The notes beneath the pieces are model-generated. The model was not told the DNA's origin and made no database searches. It was given only the letters and a program-made list of their open reading frames with translations. The position numbers and the translations under genes were made by a program. Shown piece by piece: positions 10,181 through 21,161 of a stretch of DNA of 64,000 nucleotides (positions are counted from its first letter, which is position 1; every line of letters begins with the position of its first letter). Origin of the DNA: Halotalea alkalilenta (lineage in GTDB: Bacteria > Pseudomonadota > Gammaproteobacteria > Pseudomonadales > Halomonadaceae); the NCBI RefSeq assembly GCF_001648175.1, contig NZ_CP015243.1, positions 558,001 through 622,000 on the forward strand, written 5' to 3'.

Positions 10181-11568
10181 GCCGGCACCTCGACCTCACC
10201 AGAAAGAAGCTTGGGCAGCAAAGTGTCCCGAGTCGCGCCCAAGGTTGCAATCTCATTTTGCCGGTTTCGCATTTCCTCAAAGATAGGGATGACTGATTTT
10301 GTAAAGCAACCAATCAGATCAGAATTGGCTACGATGATCGGCATCTCACGAATGGTCTTTGAATTGACTGCATCCGCAATAGACGACGTACTACCAAGCG
10401 TCGAATAGTCGAAGTTCTTCAGGTACAGATATAGGTATTCTGACGAGATCGTTGCAGCGAGGGGCAACTTAAAGTGAGCAATGGCCTCATTGGTCACCAT
10501 CGTGCCATCAGTGATGGCTACTCGACCGATAGTCAACTTGAAGCTAAGCAAAACGGTTTTGTCTGGCACGACACGCACATTAAAGCGCGAGACGGCCTCC
10601 GAAGTCAGGAACTCTGAAGATCGTTGCTGAAAAACCCCACTAGTTCCCATATCCTTGATGGACACCCAGCGCCAATCTCCTTCACCCTCGGTGAACCATT
10701 GGGGCTCTTTTCTTGGTGGAGTTTTGCCAATGCCGACTTCCGTTAACAAATCCGCGGTTTGAAATGCCCACCCCTTCGGAATCTCCCCCAACTCCGACTC
10801 TTCCATTGCATCGGGAAACAGCTCGGCCGTGGCAACGAGTTGGGCATGATACTCGCGGGGCATCTGGTCGAGTTCGGCATCGGTTTTGCCGCTGATGGCG
10901 CGCATGGCGGCGCGCAGCGGGTCTTCGCCTTGCTCGATGGCGGCGATCTTCGCCTTGACCGGGTCGAAATCGACAAACCAGGACTTGAAGATGGCTAGCG
11001 CCATCGCTTCGAGGGTTTGATTGATGCGGCGATTGAGGTCGATTTTTTCGTTTATTGAGGTGATGACCGACTCTATGCCATGCCTTACAGATATTGGCGG
11101 AATTGGTATGGGAATATTTTTTACGTCAGCAAGATTCAATGTTTTCTGAACAGTTGTGTTCGCACGGTCATCCAAGAAACGTTTGGTTTCGGCTGACTGC
11201 AAACAAATATTTATCCACTTGGCTCCGATTTCTTGAGACGGACGAATAACTGCAACAGCACGCGCGACATTCCACCCCGCCAGATCATTTGAGACAATGG
11301 CCGTCTGACCTGTGCTTCCTACAAGAGTAAGCAAAACTTCGCCGCCACTAAGGCGTGTTCGCTTGTAGTTTTCCTCGATGGAGGTAGCTACGCGAAGCAC
11401 ATTTGAAATATCTAGCCGTCCATTATTGAAATTATTCACGCGCACAATCGGAACACCTTCGTTATCGTGCTGTCCCGGTTGAACAATGCCGTACGAAATC
11501 AACCCATCAATCGTACAGTCAATTAGTTCCTTGCAGGGCCATATACCCATTGGCAAGTCAGATTGCAT
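10177..11568 (-). CDS. hsdS: Type I restriction enzyme specificity subunit
   Basis: The protein (463 aa) has the two-TRD layout of HsdS. The first target-recognition domain is followed by a conserved helical spacer ([36 protein letters not shown]). A second domain ([29 protein letters not shown]) ends with a second spacer ([25 protein letters not shown]). It gives the methylase and nuclease their DNA target. I placed the start at the ATG 11568 ([15 protein letters not shown]), overlapping the hsdM stop by 11 bp; an upstream in-frame start at 11625 would add an Arg-rich stretch inside hsdM and is less likely. Both TRDs appear intact. Confidence 0.9.
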   Translation of the reverse strand: MQSDLPMGIWPCKELIDCTIDGLISYGIVQPGQHDNEGVPIVRVNNFNNGRLDISNVLRVATSIEENYKRTRLSGGEVLLTLVGSTGQTAIVSNDLAGWNVARAVAVIRPSQEIGAKWINICLQSAETKRFLDDRANTTVQKTLNLADVKNIPIPIPPISVRHGIESVITSINEKIDLNRRINQTLEAMALAIFKSWFVDFDPVKAKIAAIEQGEDPLRAAMRAISGKTDAELDQMPREYHAQLVATAELFPDAMEESELGEIPKGWAFQTADLLTEVGIGKTPPRKEPQWFTEGEGDWRWVSIKDMGTSGVFQQRSSEFLTSEAVSRFNVRVVPDKTVLLSFKLTIGRVAITDGTMVTNEAIAHFKLPLAATISSEYLYLYLKNFDYSTLGSTSSIADAVNSKTIREMPIIVANSDLIGCFTKSVIPIFEEMRNRQNEIATLGATRDTLLPKLLSGEVEVPA

Positions 11569-13579
11569 AACCCAACCCCGCCAAATTCTTCTTGATTTCC
11601 TCTTCCAGCTTCGCACTCTCCGCAAACTGCTCCGCCAGTTGCGCCGTCAGCCGCTGCATTTTGTCGGCAAAGGGCTCACCGTCTTCTTCCTGTTCCGCCG
11701 CCCCCACATAGCGTCCCGGCGTCAGCACATGCTCATGCTTGCGCACGTCTTCCAGGGCGGCGGAGTAGCAGAAACCGGGCACATCCTCGTACCCCTCGCC
11801 CTGCTGCCAGGCATGGAAGGTGTCGGCGATTTTCTGGATGTCGTCCGGGGTGAAGTCGCGCAACACGCGGTCTTTCATGTAGCCCAACTGGCGGGCATCG
11901 ATGAACAGGAGCTCGCCGCGCCGGTCGCGCTTCTTCTTGTCCAGCGCGAAGCCGTTCTGCTTGTCGCGGGTCAGGAACCAGATGCAGGCCGGAATCTGGG
12001 TGTTGGTGAACAACTGGCCGGGCAGCGCGACCATGCATTCGACGTAATCGTCCTCGATCAGCCGCTTGCGGATTTCGCCCTCGTTGTTGGTGTTGGAGCT
12101 CATCGAGCCGTTGGCCAGCAGCAGCGCCATGCTGCCGGTGGGCGCCAGGTGCCAGAGCATGTGCTGCAACCAGGCGAAGTTGGCGTTGCCCTGTGGCGGC
12201 GTGCCGGCGATCCAACGCGGATCGTTGGCGAGCTTTTCGTTCCACCATTCCTTCATGTTGAAGGGCGGGTTGGCCATGACGAAGTCGGCACGCAGATCCG
12301 GGTGCAGGTCGTTCAGCAATGTGTCGGCAGGGCGGCCGCCGAAATTGAAGTCGATACCGCGAATGGCCATGTTCATCGCGGCCAGCCGCCAGGTGGTGGG
12401 GTTGCTCTCCTGCCCGTAAACGCTGATCTGCCCACTGCTACCATTGGCTGCCTTGCCGCCGTGCTGTTCGATGAACTCCTCGCTTTGCACGAAGAAGCCG
12501 CCGGAGCCCATGGCCGGGTCGTAGACGCGCCCCTTGAACGGCTGGAGCATTTCCACGATCAGGGTAACGATGCTCTTGGGCGTGTAGTACTGGCCGCCCT
12601 TCTTGCCTTCGGCCAGAGCGAACTGGCCGAGGAAGTACTCGTAGACGTGGCCGAGGATGTCCTTGGATTTCAGGTCTAGCGGCTGGCCCTTGTATTCGCG
12701 CGCAGCGAAGTCGGTATCTGAGAAATGGCTGATCAACCCGGCCAGCTTGCTGGAGTCGAGCTGCACGCGGGCGAAGTCCTTGTTCAGCACGTTCTTCAGC
12801 CGGGCGTTCTCGCGCTCGACGGCCTCCATGGCGTTGTCGATCAGCCAACCAACCGAGCGCATTCTCTCGGGCATGCTTTTGCCGGCTACGTTCCATGGCA
12901 AGGCCTCGCCTGGCGGCAGTTGCGCGCAATCACGCAGGGTTTGCCAGCGCGCTTCAACCGGCACCCAGAACACGTTTTTCTCTGTGTAGTAGTCGCGGAG
13001 TTCCAATTCATCGGAAAGGTTATCCTTGTACTCTTGCGTCCCTTCTCCGCCGTAGTCCTGCGGATCCAAATAGTAGTCATGGTTTGGGTCGGTGAATTGG
13101 GCGCGCAACTCACGCTGTCGCTCTTCGAAGGCATCGGATACGTATTTCAGGAAGATCAGTCCAAGCACGACGTGCTTGTACACGGCTGCGTCGAGGTTGG
13201 AGCGCAGTTTATCGGCGGCGCTCCAGAGCTTCTTCTCCAAGTCGTTGAAGAATTGTTGTTCGATGGGTCTCATGCTGTGGCCTCGTATTGCATCATCATT
13301 GGCTTTCTTGCGGGGCTCGTTACGCTGCCGTTCAATGTCTTCCGACTGCTCCACGTTGGGCCCTGGCGCTGGCGAGAGACTTCCGACCAGGGCCACTGAA
13401 CCGCCTCTTCCTCTTCCAGCACGGATGCATCCGTCGTCGATCAGTTGCTGCTTGATGAGCTGATACGTGATTTCCTGCCAGTCCAATGCCTCGCGAAGGC
13501 GCTGGTTTCCTGCGCTTCCCCCATAGGACGAGAGGGTGGTGATGAAGCGCTGGACCTGTTGATCTGTAGTAGATGCCAC
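11558..13579 (-). CDS. hsdM: Type I restriction enzyme methylase subunit
   Basis: This N6-adenine methyltransferase (673 aa) has the HsdM N-terminal helical domain ([20 protein letters not shown]) and the SAM-binding motif [13 protein letters not shown]. The catalytic NPPF sits in [15 protein letters not shown]. The usual HsdM begins near [15 protein letters not shown], so about 100 extra N-terminal residues are present and look like a winged-helix domain ([23 protein letters not shown]) plus a Pro/Glu/Arg-rich linker. The GTG start at 13579 has AAGGA 6 nt upstream; the Met at codon 103 could give the classic short form. It is the second gene of the island, 30 bp after the Mrr-like gene. Confidence 0.94.
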   Translation of the reverse strand: MASTTDQQVQRFITTLSSYGGSAGNQRLREALDWQEITYQLIKQQLIDDGCIRAGRGRGGSVALVGSLSPAPGPNVEQSEDIERQRNEPRKKANDDAIRGHSMRPIEQQFFNDLEKKLWSAADKLRSNLDAAVYKHVVLGLIFLKYVSDAFEERQRELRAQFTDPNHDYYLDPQDYGGEGTQEYKDNLSDELELRDYYTEKNVFWVPVEARWQTLRDCAQLPPGEALPWNVAGKSMPERMRSVGWLIDNAMEAVERENARLKNVLNKDFARVQLDSSKLAGLISHFSDTDFAAREYKGQPLDLKSKDILGHVYEYFLGQFALAEGKKGGQYYTPKSIVTLIVEMLQPFKGRVYDPAMGSGGFFVQSEEFIEQHGGKAANGSSGQISVYGQESNPTTWRLAAMNMAIRGIDFNFGGRPADTLLNDLHPDLRADFVMANPPFNMKEWWNEKLANDPRWIAGTPPQGNANFAWLQHMLWHLAPTGSMALLLANGSMSSNTNNEGEIRKRLIEDDYVECMVALPGQLFTNTQIPACIWFLTRDKQNGFALDKKKRDRRGELLFIDARQLGYMKDRVLRDFTPDDIQKIADTFHAWQQGEGYEDVPGFCYSAALEDVRKHEHVLTPGRYVGAAEQEEDGEPFADKMQRLTAQLAEQFAESAKLEEEIKKNLAGLGYAI

Positions 13580-13609
13580 TTTATTTCCTTAACTACAAAA
13601 TGAGCTGTT

Positions 13610-14602
13610 TCAAGCAGGCCAGTACAGCCGTTTCAGCGGCACGATGCGTTTGGTTTCGGCATCGGTGGCGTCGTAATGCTCGATCAGGGCACGGACCACA
13701 TGATCCAGCGTCCACATCGCCAGCGGAATGGAGGCGCGGTCGGCTTCGTACTGGGCATCCTTGCTGAAGCCGCCGGTGCTGACGTACAGCCCACGGTCGT
13801 CCTTGTGGCGGCCGCCGAGGAAGCTTCTAATCTCCTGGCTGCCCATTTGTCCCTTGCGGTGCTTGACCTCAACGACGATGCGCGGATGCTCGAAGCCGAA
13901 GCCGTCGGGCGAGGCAACGATGTCCTTGCCTCGATCCGAGCCTGGCGGCGAGACCTGGGTCTTGTAGCCCATGGCGCGCAGGATGCCGGCGACCAGCTGT
14001 TGCATGTCATCCCAGTCGAGTTCGCTGACCCTGTCCTTGATCCGCTCCAGCGCCTGCGATTCGATATCGGCCAGCGGGTCGGCGATGGCTTCTTCTGCCT
14101 CTTCTTCCACCGCTGGCAACGGCTTGCCCTTTAGCGCCGCCAGTATTTCAGCTGCCGCACCGGATGGCACTTCGAACAAAGTCAGAGTCGAGCCGAGGCT
14201 GTTCTTGGTGCTGGTGCCCAGGCTGTCACGCGTGAGTTCCTGCTGCTGCCACTGCACCTTGCGTGCCATCGACATGTTCTGTTCGGACCACTCGGGATGA
14301 TGCTCGGCGGGCCCGGTGACTTTGCCAATCGAGTAGAGGCGATTGGCCGGCGAGTAGGTCACGATCCAGTCGCCATTCTGGATCTCGTTGACGAAGCGCC
14401 AGACTTGCGAAGCTCCAGCGATCACGGTGCCCTGTTTCGCCTGCGGTTCGGCGGACTGGTAGAGGGCAATCAGCTGTTTGCGCCCGATGCCGGGCTTGGC
14501 GTGAGCCGCCAGTTGGTTCCAGCCGATCGCAGCTACGCTGCGTTCGCGGAATGTGTCGTACAGGCTTCCACCTTCGCTGCGGACCATCCACATTCGCGTC
14601 AT
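13610..14602 (-). CDS. Mrr-like restriction endonuclease
   Basis: The protein (330 aa) has an N-terminal EVE/PUA-like region (MWMVRSEGGSLYDTFRERSVAAIGWNQL, then NGDWIVTYSPANRLYSIGKV) that may sense modified bases. Its C-terminal Mrr_cat nuclease starts near SELDWDDMQQLVAGILRAMGY. The catalytic D-(E)xK core is seen as GSDRGKDIVASPDGFGFEH followed by IVVEVKHRKG. Mrr enzymes are type IV and cut methylated DNA. It is the first gene of the island and must tolerate the methylation made by its own HsdM. Methyl-dependent cleavage here is inferred from the family. Confidence 0.85.
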   Translation of the reverse strand: MTRMWMVRSEGGSLYDTFRERSVAAIGWNQLAAHAKPGIGRKQLIALYQSAEPQAKQGTVIAGASQVWRFVNEIQNGDWIVTYSPANRLYSIGKVTGPAEHHPEWSEQNMSMARKVQWQQQELTRDSLGTSTKNSLGSTLTLFEVPSGAAAEILAALKGKPLPAVEEEAEEAIADPLADIESQALERIKDRVSELDWDDMQQLVAGILRAMGYKTQVSPPGSDRGKDIVASPDGFGFEHPRIVVEVKHRKGQMGSQEIRSFLGGRHKDDRGLYVSTGGFSKDAQYEADRASIPLAMWTLDHVVRALIEHYDATDAETKRIVPLKRLYWPA

Positions 14603-14725
14603 TAACCGCTCCCTTCCACTTTCTCATGCGCTCTTGGCGAGTGACTGCTCACCTACGTAGGTTTCCTGGGATCAGCATATCGCATCCCGTACGGCCCAAG
14701 TGGGTGGATCAAGAGCCGTTTCCCC

Positions 14726-16117
14726 TCACTTCCCAATACAAAAACTGCCGAATATCTCCCCGAGCAGATCGTCGGCGGTGAATTCGCCGGTGATCTCGCC
14801 GAGGGCTTGCTGGGCGGCGCGGAGGTCTTCGGCGAGCAGTTCGCCGGCGCCGCCGCCTTGGAGCTGGGCGGTGCCGGTGGTGAGTGCGGCGCTGGCGCGT
14901 TCGAGGGCTTCGAGGTGGCGGCGGCGGGCGGAGAATTGGCCTTCGCTGGTGGTGGTGTAGCCCATCACTTGCTTGAGGTGGGCTTTCAAGTTATCCACAC
15001 CCACTCCTTGGCGGGCTGAGAGGCGGATGACGGGTGGGGTTGTGGATAGTTCGCTGGCGTCGCCTTCGCCGCTAAGATCGACTTTGTTGCGCACCAGGGT
15101 CAGCCGTGCGGGGTCGGGGAGGCGGGAGACGAATTCGGGCCAGATATGGAGCGGGTCGAGGGATTGGGTCTCGGTGGCGTCGACCAGCAGCAGGACGCGG
15201 TCGGCGCGCTCGATTTCGGCCCAGGCGCGCTGTACGCCGATTTGCTCTACGGCGTCGGGGGTGTCGCGCAGCCCTGCGGTGTCGATCACGTGCAGCGGCA
15301 TGCCGTCGAGGTGGATGTGTTCGCGCAGTACGTCGCGGGTGGTGCCGGCGATGTCGGTGACGATCGCGCTGTCGCGCTCGGTCAGGGCGTTGAGCAGGCT
15401 CGATTTGCCGGCGTTGGGGCGCCCGGCGATCACTACGCTCATGCCTTCGCGCATCAGCGCTCCTTGCGCCGCTGCGGCTCGCACTTGGTCGAGGCGTTGG
15501 CGCAGCTCGGCGAGCCGGGTGGCGACGACGCCGTCGTTGATGAAGTCGATCTCTTCCTCGGGGAAGTCGATCGCCGCTTCGACGTAGACCCTGAGCTCGA
15601 CCAGGGCGTCGGTGAGCGCGCTCACCCGGCGTGAGAATTCGCCCGACAGCGAGCGCAGTGCGTTGGCGGCGGCCGCGCGCGAGCTGGCTTCGATCAGGTC
15701 GCTGATCGCTTCGGCCTGGGCAAGATCGAGCTTGTCGTTGAGAAAGGCGCGTTCGGAGAACTCTCCGGGCCGGGCGAGGCGCGCGCCGAGGGCGAGGGTG
15801 CGTTCGAGCAGCCAGTCGATGATCACCGGGCCGCCGTGGCCCTGGAGCTCGAGCACGTCTTCGCCGGTGAACGAGTGAGGCCCCGGGAAGTAGAGCGCGA
15901 TGCCTTGGTCGAGGACGCTGCCGTCGTGGTCGAGGAAGGGGCCATAGTGGGCGTGGCGCGGGCGCGGGCGATAGCCGAGCAGGGCCTCGGCGATCGCGCT
16001 CGCCTTTTGGCCTGAGATTCGCACGATGCCGACCCCGCCGCGTCCGGGCGGGGTCGCCTGGGCACTGATGGTGTCCTGGTCGAGGGTGGACAGCGTAAGG
16101 GGGGACGAAGTGGCCAT
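14726..16117 (-). CDS. mnmE: tRNA uridine-5-carboxymethylaminomethyl GTPase
   Basis: MnmE works with MnmG to modify U34 of tRNAs reading codons ending in A or G. The protein (463 aa) has the N-terminal folate-binding domain and a G domain with GRPNAGKSS (G1), DIAGTTRD (G2), DTAGLRDT (G3) and NKVD (G4). It ends in the hallmark FCIGK with the catalytic Cys. AGGAG lies upstream of the ATG. In related genomes mnmE follows yidC directly; here an 8-kb operon on the other strand separates them. Confidence 0.97.
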   Translation of the reverse strand: MATSSPLTLSTLDQDTISAQATPPGRGGVGIVRISGQKASAIAEALLGYRPRPRHAHYGPFLDHDGSVLDQGIALYFPGPHSFTGEDVLELQGHGGPVIIDWLLERTLALGARLARPGEFSERAFLNDKLDLAQAEAISDLIEASSRAAAANALRSLSGEFSRRVSALTDALVELRVYVEAAIDFPEEEIDFINDGVVATRLAELRQRLDQVRAAAAQGALMREGMSVVIAGRPNAGKSSLLNALTERDSAIVTDIAGTTRDVLREHIHLDGMPLHVIDTAGLRDTPDAVEQIGVQRAWAEIERADRVLLLVDATETQSLDPLHIWPEFVSRLPDPARLTLVRNKVDLSGEGDASELSTTPPVIRLSARQGVGVDNLKAHLKQVMGYTTTSEGQFSARRRHLEALERASAALTTGTAQLQGGGAGELLAEDLRAAQQALGEITGEFTADDLLGEIFGSFCIGK

Positions 16118-16312
16118 GCGAAGCTCCTCGGCACGCCGTGAATGGCGGATGACGCTTGCGTGTCATCCGAGGCGGCAAATGATAAGGCCTCGCTTGCTCA
16201 GCGACCAATTTGTGTGGGTTGGGGGTGGGTGCACCAATTGTTGGCGGGGTGGTGTCGGTGGGGGTGGTGTTGGCACCATCTTGGGGCTGGCGTTTGGGTT
16301 GGCCTTGACGTC

Positions 16313-16360
16313 GGGCCGTGGTTCGAGAGGCTCGTCCCTCGCTCCTCACTACGAAGGGGT
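16313..16360. repeat. Partial copy of the dispersed intergenic repeat
   Basis: The segment GGCCGTGGTTCGAGAGGCTC followed by GTCCCTCGCTCCTCACTACGAA matches the GTGGTTCGA...CTCACCACGAACGG part of the repeat seen at 24.45, 34.95, 36.82 and 38.63 kb. The rest of the 348-bp gap between mnmE and the transporter operon holds a G-rich tract (about 16.20-16.29 kb) and the ribosome binding site of the next gene (AGGA before ATG 16466); no gene is seen. Confidence 0.6.
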
Positions 16361-16465
16361 GGGGGCTGGCGTTGCCGTGGTCGTGGTTGGCGTGCGCTTT
16401 GCTTTGCTTAACAAGTCAGCGCTTTGGCTGCGCTCGGATAACAACGATAAGCACAGGACCACGAT

Positions 16466-18136
16466 ATGGACTTCGGATCTCTCGCTCCGGCGACCCGTTT
16501 GCGCCGGGCGGCGCTCGCTCTGGCTATCTCTACGGCACTTGCGCTGCCGGGCCTTGCCGCTGCGCAGACTACGCTGCGCATCGGTATGACCGCCGGTGAC
16601 ATCCCGCTGACCCACGGTCAGCCCGACCAGGGCTATGAGGGCAATCGTTTCAGCGGTATTCCGATCTACGATTCGCTGGTCCAGTGGGATTTGTCCCAGG
16701 GCGATGCGCCGAGCGGCCTGGTGCCGGGCCTTGCCACCGAGTGGCAGGTCGATGCCGAGGATCACACCAAATGGCGCTTCACCTTGCGCGAGGGTGTCGA
16801 GTTCCATGACGGCACGCCGGTCAATGCCGATGCGATCGTCTGGAACGTCGACAAGGTGCTGAACAGCGAGGCGCCGCAGTACGCGCCGGGTCAAATCGGC
16901 AATACGCTGTCGCGGATGCCGACTTTGCGTTCGGCGCACAAGATCGACGATTACGCCGTCGAACTGGTGACCTCCGAGCCGGATGCCTTCTTGCCGTTCA
17001 ACCTGACCAACCTGTTCATCGCCTCGCCTTCGGCCTGGCAGGGTTTCTATGATGCGACGCCCTCGAGCGCGGATGCGGCGACCCGCAGCCAGCAGGCGTG
17101 GACCGAGTTCGCGGCCCATGCGGTCGGCAGTGGTCCGTTCAAGCTCGAGCGGCTGGTGCCGCGCCAGCAGCTGACGCTTGCCAAGAATCCCGACTACTGG
17201 AACCCGGACCGGGTGCCGAAGGTCGACCGCGTGGTGCTGCTGCCGCTGCCGGAGGCCAATGCGCGTACCGCCGCGCTGCTCTCCGGCCAGGTCGATTGGA
17301 TCGAGGCGCCGGCGCCCGATGCGATCCCGCAGATCGAAAGCCGCGGCTTCAAGATCTACTCCAATACCCAGCCGCACCTATGGCCGTGGCAGTTCTCCTT
17401 CGTCGAGGGCTCGCCGTGGAACGACAAGCGCGTTCGCCAGGCCGCCAATCTGTGTCTCAACCGCGCGGATCTCAAGGAGTACCTCGGTGGCTACATGGTC
17501 GAGGCGACTGGGATCTTCGAGCCGGGTTCGCCGTGGCGCGGCGAGCCTGAGTTCCAGATCTCCTACGATCCCGATCGCGCCCGCGAACTGATGGAGGAGG
17601 CCGGCTTCGGCCCCAACAACCCGGTTCGGGTCAAGGTCCAGACCTCAGCCTCCGGCTCCGGCCAGATGCAGCCTTTGCCGATGAACGAGTTCATCCAGGA
17701 GAGCCTGCGCGCCTGCTACATCGATACCGAGCTCGATGTCACCGAGTGGAACACGCTGTTCACCAACTGGCGGCTCGGCGCTCGTGATCCGGCCGCCCAG
17801 GGCGCCAATGGGATCAACGTCAGCGCGGCGACCATGGACCCCTACTTCGCGATGATCCGCTTCGCGACCGAGGCGGCCTTCCCGCCGGCGTCGACCAACT
17901 GGGGCTACTTCTCGACTCCTGAAGTGGAGGAGCTCGCCCGCGAGGCGCGCAATGCCTTCGAGCCCGCCGCGCTCGATGAGGCCGCGGCCAAGCTCCACGC
18001 CGCGATCGTCGACGAGACGCCGTTCTTGTTCGTCGCCCACGACGTTGGTCCGCGCGCGATCTCGCCGAAGGTCCAGGGTGTGGTTCAGCCGCAGAGCTGG
18101 TTCATCGACCTCGCCACCATGTCGATGGAAGACTGA
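16466..18136 (+). CDS. Peptide/nickel-type ABC transporter substrate-binding protein
   Basis: This periplasmic binding protein (556 aa) belongs to SBP_bac_5, the DppA/OppA class. A Sec signal peptide is visible (RLRRAALALAISTALALPGL, cleaved near AAAQT). The family signature DHTKWRFTLREGVEFHDGTPVNADAIVWN follows, with ANLCLNRADLKEYLGG further on. It is the first gene of a six-gene-plus operon and is followed by both permeases, both ATPases, an amidase and an AllD-like dehydrogenase. The ligand is unknown; the enzymes downstream suggest an amide or ureido compound rather than ordinary peptides. Confidence 0.9.
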   Translation: MDFGSLAPATRLRRAALALAISTALALPGLAAAQTTLRIGMTAGDIPLTHGQPDQGYEGNRFSGIPIYDSLVQWDLSQGDAPSGLVPGLATEWQVDAEDHTKWRFTLREGVEFHDGTPVNADAIVWNVDKVLNSEAPQYAPGQIGNTLSRMPTLRSAHKIDDYAVELVTSEPDAFLPFNLTNLFIASPSAWQGFYDATPSSADAATRSQQAWTEFAAHAVGSGPFKLERLVPRQQLTLAKNPDYWNPDRVPKVDRVVLLPLPEANARTAALLSGQVDWIEAPAPDAIPQIESRGFKIYSNTQPHLWPWQFSFVEGSPWNDKRVRQAANLCLNRADLKEYLGGYMVEATGIFEPGSPWRGEPEFQISYDPDRARELMEEAGFGPNNPVRVKVQTSASGSGQMQPLPMNEFIQESLRACYIDTELDVTEWNTLFTNWRLGARDPAAQGANGINVSAATMDPYFAMIRFATEAAFPPASTNWGYFSTPEVEELAREARNAFEPAALDEAAAKLHAAIVDETPFLFVAHDVGPRAISPKVQGVVQPQSWFIDLATMSMED

Positions 18137-18155
18137 CCGGTCCCGGGAGAAAGCG

Positions 18156-19109
18156 ATGGGAGGCTACGTGGTGCGTCGGCTGCTGCTGACGATCCCGATC
18201 ATGCTCGGCGTGGCGCTGGTCTGCTTCATGCTGGTGCATCTATCGCCGGGAGACCCGCTGGTGTCGGTGCTGCCACCGGATGCGTCGCAGGCGCTGCGCG
18301 AGCAGATGATCTCGCTCTACGGCTTCGACCAGCCCTACGTGGTGCAGTTCTTCAAGTGGCTCTTCAACGCGCTGCAGGGCAACCTCGGCACCTCGATCGC
18401 CACCGGCCGGCCGGTGATCGACGAGGTGCTGGTGGCGGCGGTCAATTCGCTGCGCCTGGCGGTGCTGGCGACCCTGCTCGGCTTCTGCTTCGGCAGCCTG
18501 TTCGGCTTCGTCGCCGGCTACTTCCAGAACAGCTGGATCGACAAGCTGGCGTCGATGCTGTCGATCTTCGGTGTCAGCGTGCCGCACTACTGGCTCGGTA
18601 TGGTGCTGGTGATCATCTTCGCCTCGCAGCTCTACTGGCTGCCGGCCACTGGCGGTGGGCCGACGGGTTCTGATGGCTGGCAGTGGAACTGGGACCACCT
18701 GCAGTACATGATCCTGCCGGCGATCACGCTGTCGGTGATTCCCACCGGGATCATCTCCCGCACCGTGCGCGCCGTGGTCGCCGAGACCCTGGCACAGGAG
18801 TTCATCGTCGGCCTGCGCGCGCGCGGCCTCGGTGAGGCGGCGGTGTTCCGCCATGTGGTCAAGAACGCAGCCCCCACGGCGCTGGCGGTGATGGGGCTGC
18901 AGCTCGGCTACCTGATGGGCGGCTCGATCCTGGTCGAGACGGTGTTCTCCTGGCCGGGCACCGGGCTTTTGCTCAATACCGCGATCTTCCAGCGCGACAT
19001 GCCGCTGCTCCAGGGTTCGATCTGGGTGCTGGCGCTGTTCTTCGTCAGCCTCAATCTCTGCGTCGACATCTTCCAGGCCCTGCTCGACCCGCGCATCGAG
19101 CGCAGCTAG
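18156..19109 (+). CDS. ABC transporter permease, DppB type
   Basis: This inner-membrane permease (317 aa) has an N-terminal membrane anchor (YVVRRLLLTIPIMLGVALVCF) and a conserved LSPGDP segment. About five further membrane helices and the EAA loop (EFIVGLRARGLGEAAVFRHVVKNA) contact the ATPase. The ATG at 18156 lies 20 nt after the binding-protein stop with GGGAGA upstream. It pairs with the DppC-type permease that follows. Confidence 0.92.
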   Translation: MGGYVVRRLLLTIPIMLGVALVCFMLVHLSPGDPLVSVLPPDASQALREQMISLYGFDQPYVVQFFKWLFNALQGNLGTSIATGRPVIDEVLVAAVNSLRLAVLATLLGFCFGSLFGFVAGYFQNSWIDKLASMLSIFGVSVPHYWLGMVLVIIFASQLYWLPATGGGPTGSDGWQWNWDHLQYMILPAITLSVIPTGIISRTVRAVVAETLAQEFIVGLRARGLGEAAVFRHVVKNAAPTALAVMGLQLGYLMGGSILVETVFSWPGTGLLLNTAIFQRDMPLLQGSIWVLALFFVSLNLCVDIFQALLDPRIERS

Positions 19110-19134
19110 GGCGAGAACACCTAGGAGAATCAAC

Positions 19135-20028
19135 ATGACGACTTCCCCGGTGGTCGACCCCGCTCAGGTCGCCCCCTTGGTGCATCGCTCCAGCGGCTAC
19201 TGGCGCACGGTCGGCGGCCGGCTGGTACGCGATCGCCTCGCTCTGGTGGTGGGTTTGATCATCGTGGCACTGCTGTCGATGGCGCTGTTCGGGCCGTGGC
19301 TTACCCCGCACGATCCCTACGCCACCTCGATGATCAGAAGGCTGCGCCCGATCGGCACCGAAGGGCACCCGCTCGGCACCGACGAGCTCGGGCGCGACCT
19401 GCTCTCGCGGTTGATCCTCGGCGCCAGGCTCTCGCTGTTCATGGGCATCACCCCGGTGGTGCTGGCGTTCTTCATCGGCAGCGCCCTAGGCATCGTCGCC
19501 GGCTACGCCGGCGGTTGGTTGAACGCGGTGATCATGCGCACCATCGACGTCTTCTACGCCTTTCCCTCGGTGCTGCTGGCGATTGCGATCTCCGGTGCGC
19601 TGGGCGCCGGGATCGGCAACGCGCTGCTGTCGCTGACCCTGGTGTTCATTCCCGAGGTGGCGCGGGTCGCCGAGAGCGTCACCACCCAGGTGCGCGGGCG
19701 CGACTACATCGAGGCGGCGCGCGCCTCGGGCGCCAGTGCGCTGTTGATCATCCGTACCCAGGTGTTCGGCAATGTGATCGGGCCGATCTTCGTCTACTCC
19801 ACCGGACTGATCTCGGTGTCGATGATCCTTGCCTCCGGGCTCTCCTTCCTCGGCCTCGGCGTGCGTCCGCCGGAGCCGGAGTGGGGGCTGATGCTCAACA
19901 CCCTGCGCACGGCGATCTACTCCCAGCCGCTGATCGCCGCGCTGCCTGGCGTGATGATCTTCATCACCTCGATCTCGTTCAATGTCTTCGCCGATCGCCT
20001 GCGCGCGGCGATGGCGGTGAGGAGCTGA
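19135..20028 (+). CDS. ABC transporter permease, DppC type
   Basis: The second permease (297 aa) has a cytoplasmic N-tail, a first membrane helix ([21 protein letters not shown]) and the typical [21 protein letters not shown] motif. The EAA loop reads [29 protein letters not shown] stands 7 nt before the ATG. It forms the channel with the preceding gene; the next gene starts 3 nt after its stop. Confidence 0.92.
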   Translation: MTTSPVVDPAQVAPLVHRSSGYWRTVGGRLVRDRLALVVGLIIVALLSMALFGPWLTPHDPYATSMIRRLRPIGTEGHPLGTDELGRDLLSRLILGARLSLFMGITPVVLAFFIGSALGIVAGYAGGWLNAVIMRTIDVFYAFPSVLLAIAISGALGAGIGNALLSLTLVFIPEVARVAESVTTQVRGRDYIEAARASGASALLIIRTQVFGNVIGPIFVYSTGLISVSMILASGLSFLGLGVRPPEPEWGLMLNTLRTAIYSQPLIAALPGVMIFITSISFNVFADRLRAAMAVRS

Positions 20029-20030
20029 CG

Positions 20031-21089
20031 ATGCAATCCAGCAGTGATTCCCGCGCTGCCGATCCGCGCGATCTCGGCGGGCCGATCCAGCCCCTGCTCA
20101 AGGTGCGCGGCCTGGTGAAGCATTTCTCGGTCAGGGGCGGGGCCGGCAAGCGGCGAGTGGTGCGCGCGGTCGACGGCATCGACTTCGAGGTGCGCAAGGG
20201 CGAGACCCTCGGCGTGGTCGGTGAGTCCGGCTGCGGCAAGTCGACCACCGCGCGGCTTTTGATGCAGCTGATCAAGCATGATGCCGGCGAGCTGATCTTC
20301 GACGCCGCCACGGTCGGCGGGCAGCAGCTGCCGCTGCGCGAGTTCCGCCGCCAGGTGCAGATGGTGTTCCAGGACAGCTACTCGTCGCTCAACCCGAGGA
20401 TGACCATCGAGCAGTCGGTGGCCTTCGGGCCGCGGGTCCACGGCGTCGGCAAGCGCGAGTCGATGGCGCGTGCGCGCTCGCTGCTCGATCGCGTCGGGCT
20501 CGACCCCCAGCGCTTCGGCGGGCGCTATCCCCATGAGCTTTCCGGCGGCCAGCGCCAGCGGGTCAATATCGCCCGCGCCCTGGCGTTGGAGCCGCGGCTG
20601 GTGATCCTCGACGAGGCGGTGTCGGCGCTCGACAAGTCGGTCGAGGCCCAGGTGCTCAACCTGCTCGACGATCTGAAGCGCAGCATGGCGCTGACCTACG
20701 TGTTCATCAGCCACGATCTTCACGTGGTGCGCTACGTCTCGGACCGCATCCTGGTGATGTACCTGGGCGAAGTGATCGAGATCGGCCCGGCGGAGGCGCT
20801 GTTCGAGCGCTCGGCGCACCCCTACACGGTCGCGCTGCTCGGCTCGATGCCCTCGCTCGACCCTGACCAGCGCACCGAAGCGCCGCCGCTGGTCGGCGAC
20901 CCGCCGAGCCCGATCGATCCGCCCAGCGGCTGCCGTTTTCACACTCGCTGCCCTTACGCCGAGCCGCTTTGCGCGGAACAAAAGCCGCCGTTCGCGGAGC
21001 TCGATGAGGGCCATCGGGCGGCGTGCTGGATGGTGGTGCCGGGGTCTCAGCACTCGCAGGCCGCCAAGGCGCAGTGCGTCGATGCCTGA
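20031..21089 (+). CDS. ABC transporter ATP-binding protein, DppF/OppF type
   Basis: The ATPase (352 aa) has Walker [11 protein letters not shown]-loop [13 protein letters not shown], signature LSGGQRQRV, Walker B LVILDEA and H-loop ISHDLH. Its C-terminal oligopeptide-transporter extension has the Cys cluster [15 protein letters not shown] used ATG 20031, two nt after the permease stop. It pairs with the next ATPase to energise the importer. The F-type gene precedes the D-type gene, reversing the usual dppDF order. Confidence 0.92.
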   Translation: MQSSSDSRAADPRDLGGPIQPLLKVRGLVKHFSVRGGAGKRRVVRAVDGIDFEVRKGETLGVVGESGCGKSTTARLLMQLIKHDAGELIFDAATVGGQQLPLREFRRQVQMVFQDSYSSLNPRMTIEQSVAFGPRVHGVGKRESMARARSLLDRVGLDPQRFGGRYPHELSGGQRQRVNIARALALEPRLVILDEAVSALDKSVEAQVLNLLDDLKRSMALTYVFISHDLHVVRYVSDRILVMYLGEVIEIGPAEALFERSAHPYTVALLGSMPSLDPDQRTEAPPLVGDPPSPIDPPSGCRFHTRCPYAEPLCAEQKPPFAELDEGHRAACWMVVPGSQHSQAAKAQCVDA

Positions 21090-21161
21090 CCGCGGCAGGC
21101 GCTGGGAACGTTCTACGGGCGCGCCGCGCGCCGCCCATCAATCCGCTAGCGAGGAGGCAGC

